The translations under genes and the position numbers were made by a program. 64,000 nt of DNA from an uncultured Prochlorococcus sp. (GTDB lineage: Bacteria; Cyanobacteriota; Cyanobacteriia; PCC-6307; Cyanobiaceae). The stretch lies in contig CACGKI010000005.1 of the NCBI GenBank assembly GCA_902573565.1, positions 1 to 64,000 of the forward strand, written 5' to 3'. This document shows, piece after piece, positions 62,290 through 64,000 of this stretch (positions are counted from its first letter, which is position 1; every line of letters starts with the position of its first letter). Below the pieces are notes generated by a model. The model had not been told where the DNA came from. It did not search any database and worked only from the letters and a program-made list of their open reading frames with translations.

Positions 62290-63285
62290 TTACCTAAACA
62301 TTGAACTAACTGAACTTTCTTCATGAATCCTCCAAATAGCTTCACCTAACATATTCGCTACTGAGAGAACTTTTAATTGAGGGAAATTATCTTTCAATAG
62401 AACTGGTATGCTATTAGTCACAATAACTTGTTCAAAGAGTTCCTTCCTGCTTAATCTTTCACAAGAAGGAGGAGAAAATACAGCATGGGAGGCACATGCA
62501 AATATTCTTTTAGCGCCCTCTTTTTTTAATAAATCGGCTCCAGAGCAAATTGTACCGCCTGTATCTATCATGTCGTCTATAAGAATAGCTGTTTTACCTT
62601 TGACTTCACCAATAACTGTTAGGCTTTCAGCGATATTATGAGCAGATCTCCTTTTATCAATTATAGCTAACGGTGCATCTTTCATTAATTTTGCAAATGC
62701 TCTTGCTCTTGCCACTCCACCTACATCAGGAGAGACGACTACAACTTCTTCTAAATTTAAAGTTTCTAAGTAATCTATTAAAACAGGTGAACCGTAAATA
62801 TGATCGCATGGGATATCAAAATAACCTTGAATTTGAGCCGAATGTAAATCCATAGCAAGAACCCTATCGACTCCTGATTTCTCTAGCAAATTAGCGGTAA
62901 GTTTTGCAGTTATAGATTCTCTTCCTGAAGTCTTTCTATCCGCCCTTGCATATCCAAAATAAGGGATAACTGCCGTTATTTGTCTTGCAGATGCCCTCTT
63001 GCACGCATCAACCATAATCATAAGTTCCATTAAACTATCATTTACTGGAGCACATGTAGGTTGTATTAGGAATACATCGCAACCTCTTATAGATTGCTGA
63101 ATCTGAACATAAATTTCACCATCAGCAAACCTTTTAGATATTAAAGGTACATTCTTAATACCTAAGTATGATGCAATTTCCTCAGCTAATTTGGGATTTG
63201 TTGTTCCACTTACTAGCCTTAATCTACTATTAGTAAGATTAAAATTAGATTCTTTATTCTGCACTGCCGTGATAAAACTTGTCAC
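62290..63285 (-). CDS. prs: Ribose-phosphate pyrophosphokinase
   Basis: A 331-aa PRPP synthetase. The N-terminal L-V-S-G-T-T-N-P-K-L-A, the flexible/ATP region R-A-D-R-K-T-S-G-R-E-S-I-T-A, the D-L-H-S-A-Q-I-Q-G-Y-F segment and the PRPP loop I-D-D-M-I-D-T-G-G-T-I are all intact. It makes PRPP for nucleotides, histidine and tryptophan. The length is normal; a 15-residue N-terminal extension is present. Confidence 0.96.
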   Translation of the reverse strand: MTSFITAVQNKESNFNLTNSRLRLVSGTTNPKLAEEIASYLGIKNVPLISKRFADGEIYVQIQQSIRGCDVFLIQPTCAPVNDSLMELMIMVDACKRASARQITAVIPYFGYARADRKTSGRESITAKLTANLLEKSGVDRVLAMDLHSAQIQGYFDIPCDHIYGSPVLIDYLETLNLEEVVVVSPDVGGVARARAFAKLMKDAPLAIIDKRRSAHNIAESLTVIGEVKGKTAILIDDMIDTGGTICSGADLLKKEGAKRIFACASHAVFSPPSCERLSRKELFEQVIVTNSIPVLLKDNFPQLKVLSVANMLGEAIWRIHEESSVSSMFR

Positions 63286-63537
63286 GAAATTAGCAATATA
63301 AAACTATATCTTTATCGTAGTCGTTTATGCGAATTTCGCAAAAGATAATAACTAGATCTTTTCAATAGTCACATCAATTAAACAAAATATAAAATAAAAT
63401 CAATGAAAAAAGATTATATTTAATTTAGTAGAAAAACAATTAGATAATATTTGTCAATTAAAAAAAATTTGTCTATCTTTAAATTTAAAGAAATAAAAAT
63501 ACCTAAACCGTAAAAAATTATAAGTTAATCTAAAACT
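63286..63537. other. Gene-free spacer between prs and malQ
   Basis: There are 252 bp of AT-rich DNA between divergent genes. It should contain both promoters, but I see no strong -10/-35 pair. The only notable structure is GCGAA-T-TTCGC (63331-63341), an 11-bp palindrome about 46 bp upstream of the prs start codon. Confidence 0.5.
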
Positions 63538-64000
63538 ATGCCTACACAAAGTGTCCTTACAAAAAAATCTTTAGGGATACTTATGCATCCTTCTTGTATG
63601 CCGGGAGGAAGAGTATGTGGCACTTTTGGCAAAGGTGTTAAAGAGTGGATAAAAAAGCTTCATAAGCACGGGATTGAATACTGGCAATTTTTGCCTCTTA
63701 CACCTACTGACTCTACAGGTTCTCCATATAGTTCTCCATCTAGTTTTGCTCTAAACCCATGGTTTTTGGATTTAGATGATCTAATCGAGAAAGGTTTTAT
63801 CTTCATTTCAGATAAAGAAGAGTTAGTATCCTCAAATCAGAATAAAAATCATTTTGATTTTGATTATGCGGATTATTTAGCAAAAAAATTAGGTCTACTC
63901 CTGCTGCAAGGTTGGAGTTCCCAATCTGAAAGTAGAAAAATTAATTTTTATAAGTGGATTAGTAAAAATTCTTGGGTTGAAGATTATTCAATATTTGCTG
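63538..64000 (+). CDS. malQ: 4-alpha-glucanotransferase (MalQ), cut by the window edge
   Basis: The ATG at 63538 opens a frame without stop to the right edge (154 codons visible). The N-terminus has G-I-L-M-H-P-S, G-K-G-V-K-E-W-I, then Y-W-Q-F-L-P-L-T-P-T and S-P-Y-S-S-P-S-S-F-A-L-N-P-W-F-L-D, the classical GH77 opening. MalQ (disproportionating enzyme) transfers maltosyl units during glycogen turnover. About 70 percent of the protein lies outside the window. Confidence 0.93.
   Translation, partial: MPTQSVLTKKSLGILMHPSCMPGGRVCGTFGKGVKEWIKKLHKHGIEYWQFLPLTPTDSTGSPYSSPSSFALNPWFLDLDDLIEKGFIFISDKEELVSSNQNKNHFDFDYADYLAKKLGLLLLQGWSSQSESRKINFYKWISKNSWVEDYSIFA

Noticed and set aside
63331..63341. GCGAATTTCGC palindrome upstream of prs as an operator
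   Set aside because: Only 11 bp long and not associated with a known motif. Mentioned in the spacer entry but not claimed as a regulatory site.

Overview
This window is a chromosomal segment of a streamlined marine picocyanobacterium, almost certainly a high-light-adapted Prochlorococcus. The evidence is very low GC content, tightly packed genes with short spacers, and oxygenic-photosynthesis genes (petG, petH, cytM, chlI, lycopene cyclase, a PAP/fibrillin protein, a Psb34-like protein). A PetH without the phycobilisome-binding domain and an sRNA with the Yfr1 ultraconserved motif between trxA and guaB agree with this. No transposase, prophage, CRISPR array or rRNA was seen. One tRNA (Glu, TTC) is present.

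Region 1-13.5 kb is an accessory-looking stretch of many very small genes: short secreted proteins, one-helix membrane proteins and soluble proteins of 33-140 aa. They are interspersed with a tRNA-dihydrouridine synthase, a thioesterase, an Mrr-type nuclease-domain membrane protein, a MAPEG protein, an OsmC protein, and TM2, DUF1330, DUF1499, DUF2839 and Nif11-type proteins. A 490-bp gap at 12.34-12.83 kb holds two minus-strand small RNAs. One looks like the Yfr2 family. The other looks like Yfr10 and carries the same 13-nt motif as the Yfr1 gene at 40.6 kb.

Region 13.6-20.0 kb is a zinc-acquisition locus: ABC permease, Zur regulator, ABC ATPase, a His-rich substrate-binding protein, a CobW/COG0523 GTPase and a WD40 protein. 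A near-consensus Fur/Zur box lies in the divergent promoter. The binding protein and the CobW GTPase appear to share the same inserted domain of about 110 residues, which suggests a common metal-handling module. The following 560 bp to 20.6 kb end in a strong plus-strand terminator with no annotatable gene before it.

Region 20.6-33.5 kb has small membrane proteins and the three-gene circularly permuted ATP-grasp / alpha-E / transglutaminase operon. It also has a cupin-like protein, a pentapeptide-repeat lumenal protein, a PfkB sugar kinase, an MFS exporter, a DUF1400 hydrolase and part of a peptide ABC importer.

Region 33.5-64 kb is core metabolism. It includes homoserine dehydrogenase, SufE, 5-FTHF cyclo-ligase, RuvC, ChlI, an rRNA/tRNA methylase, CytM, PetG, RsmD, HisH, TrxA, Yfr1, GuaB3, GyrA, lycopene cyclase, a GH57 branching-type enzyme, LeuA and an HD hydrolase. 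It continues with FolD, GGPP synthase, CobB, the OpcA-Zwf pair for the oxidative pentose phosphate pathway, PetH, a START-like protein, tRNA-Glu, the circadian kinase SasA and Prs, and ends with the first part of MalQ. Glycogen turnover (GH57, MalQ), NADPH production (Zwf/OpcA, PetH) and the clock output kinase therefore lie near each other.
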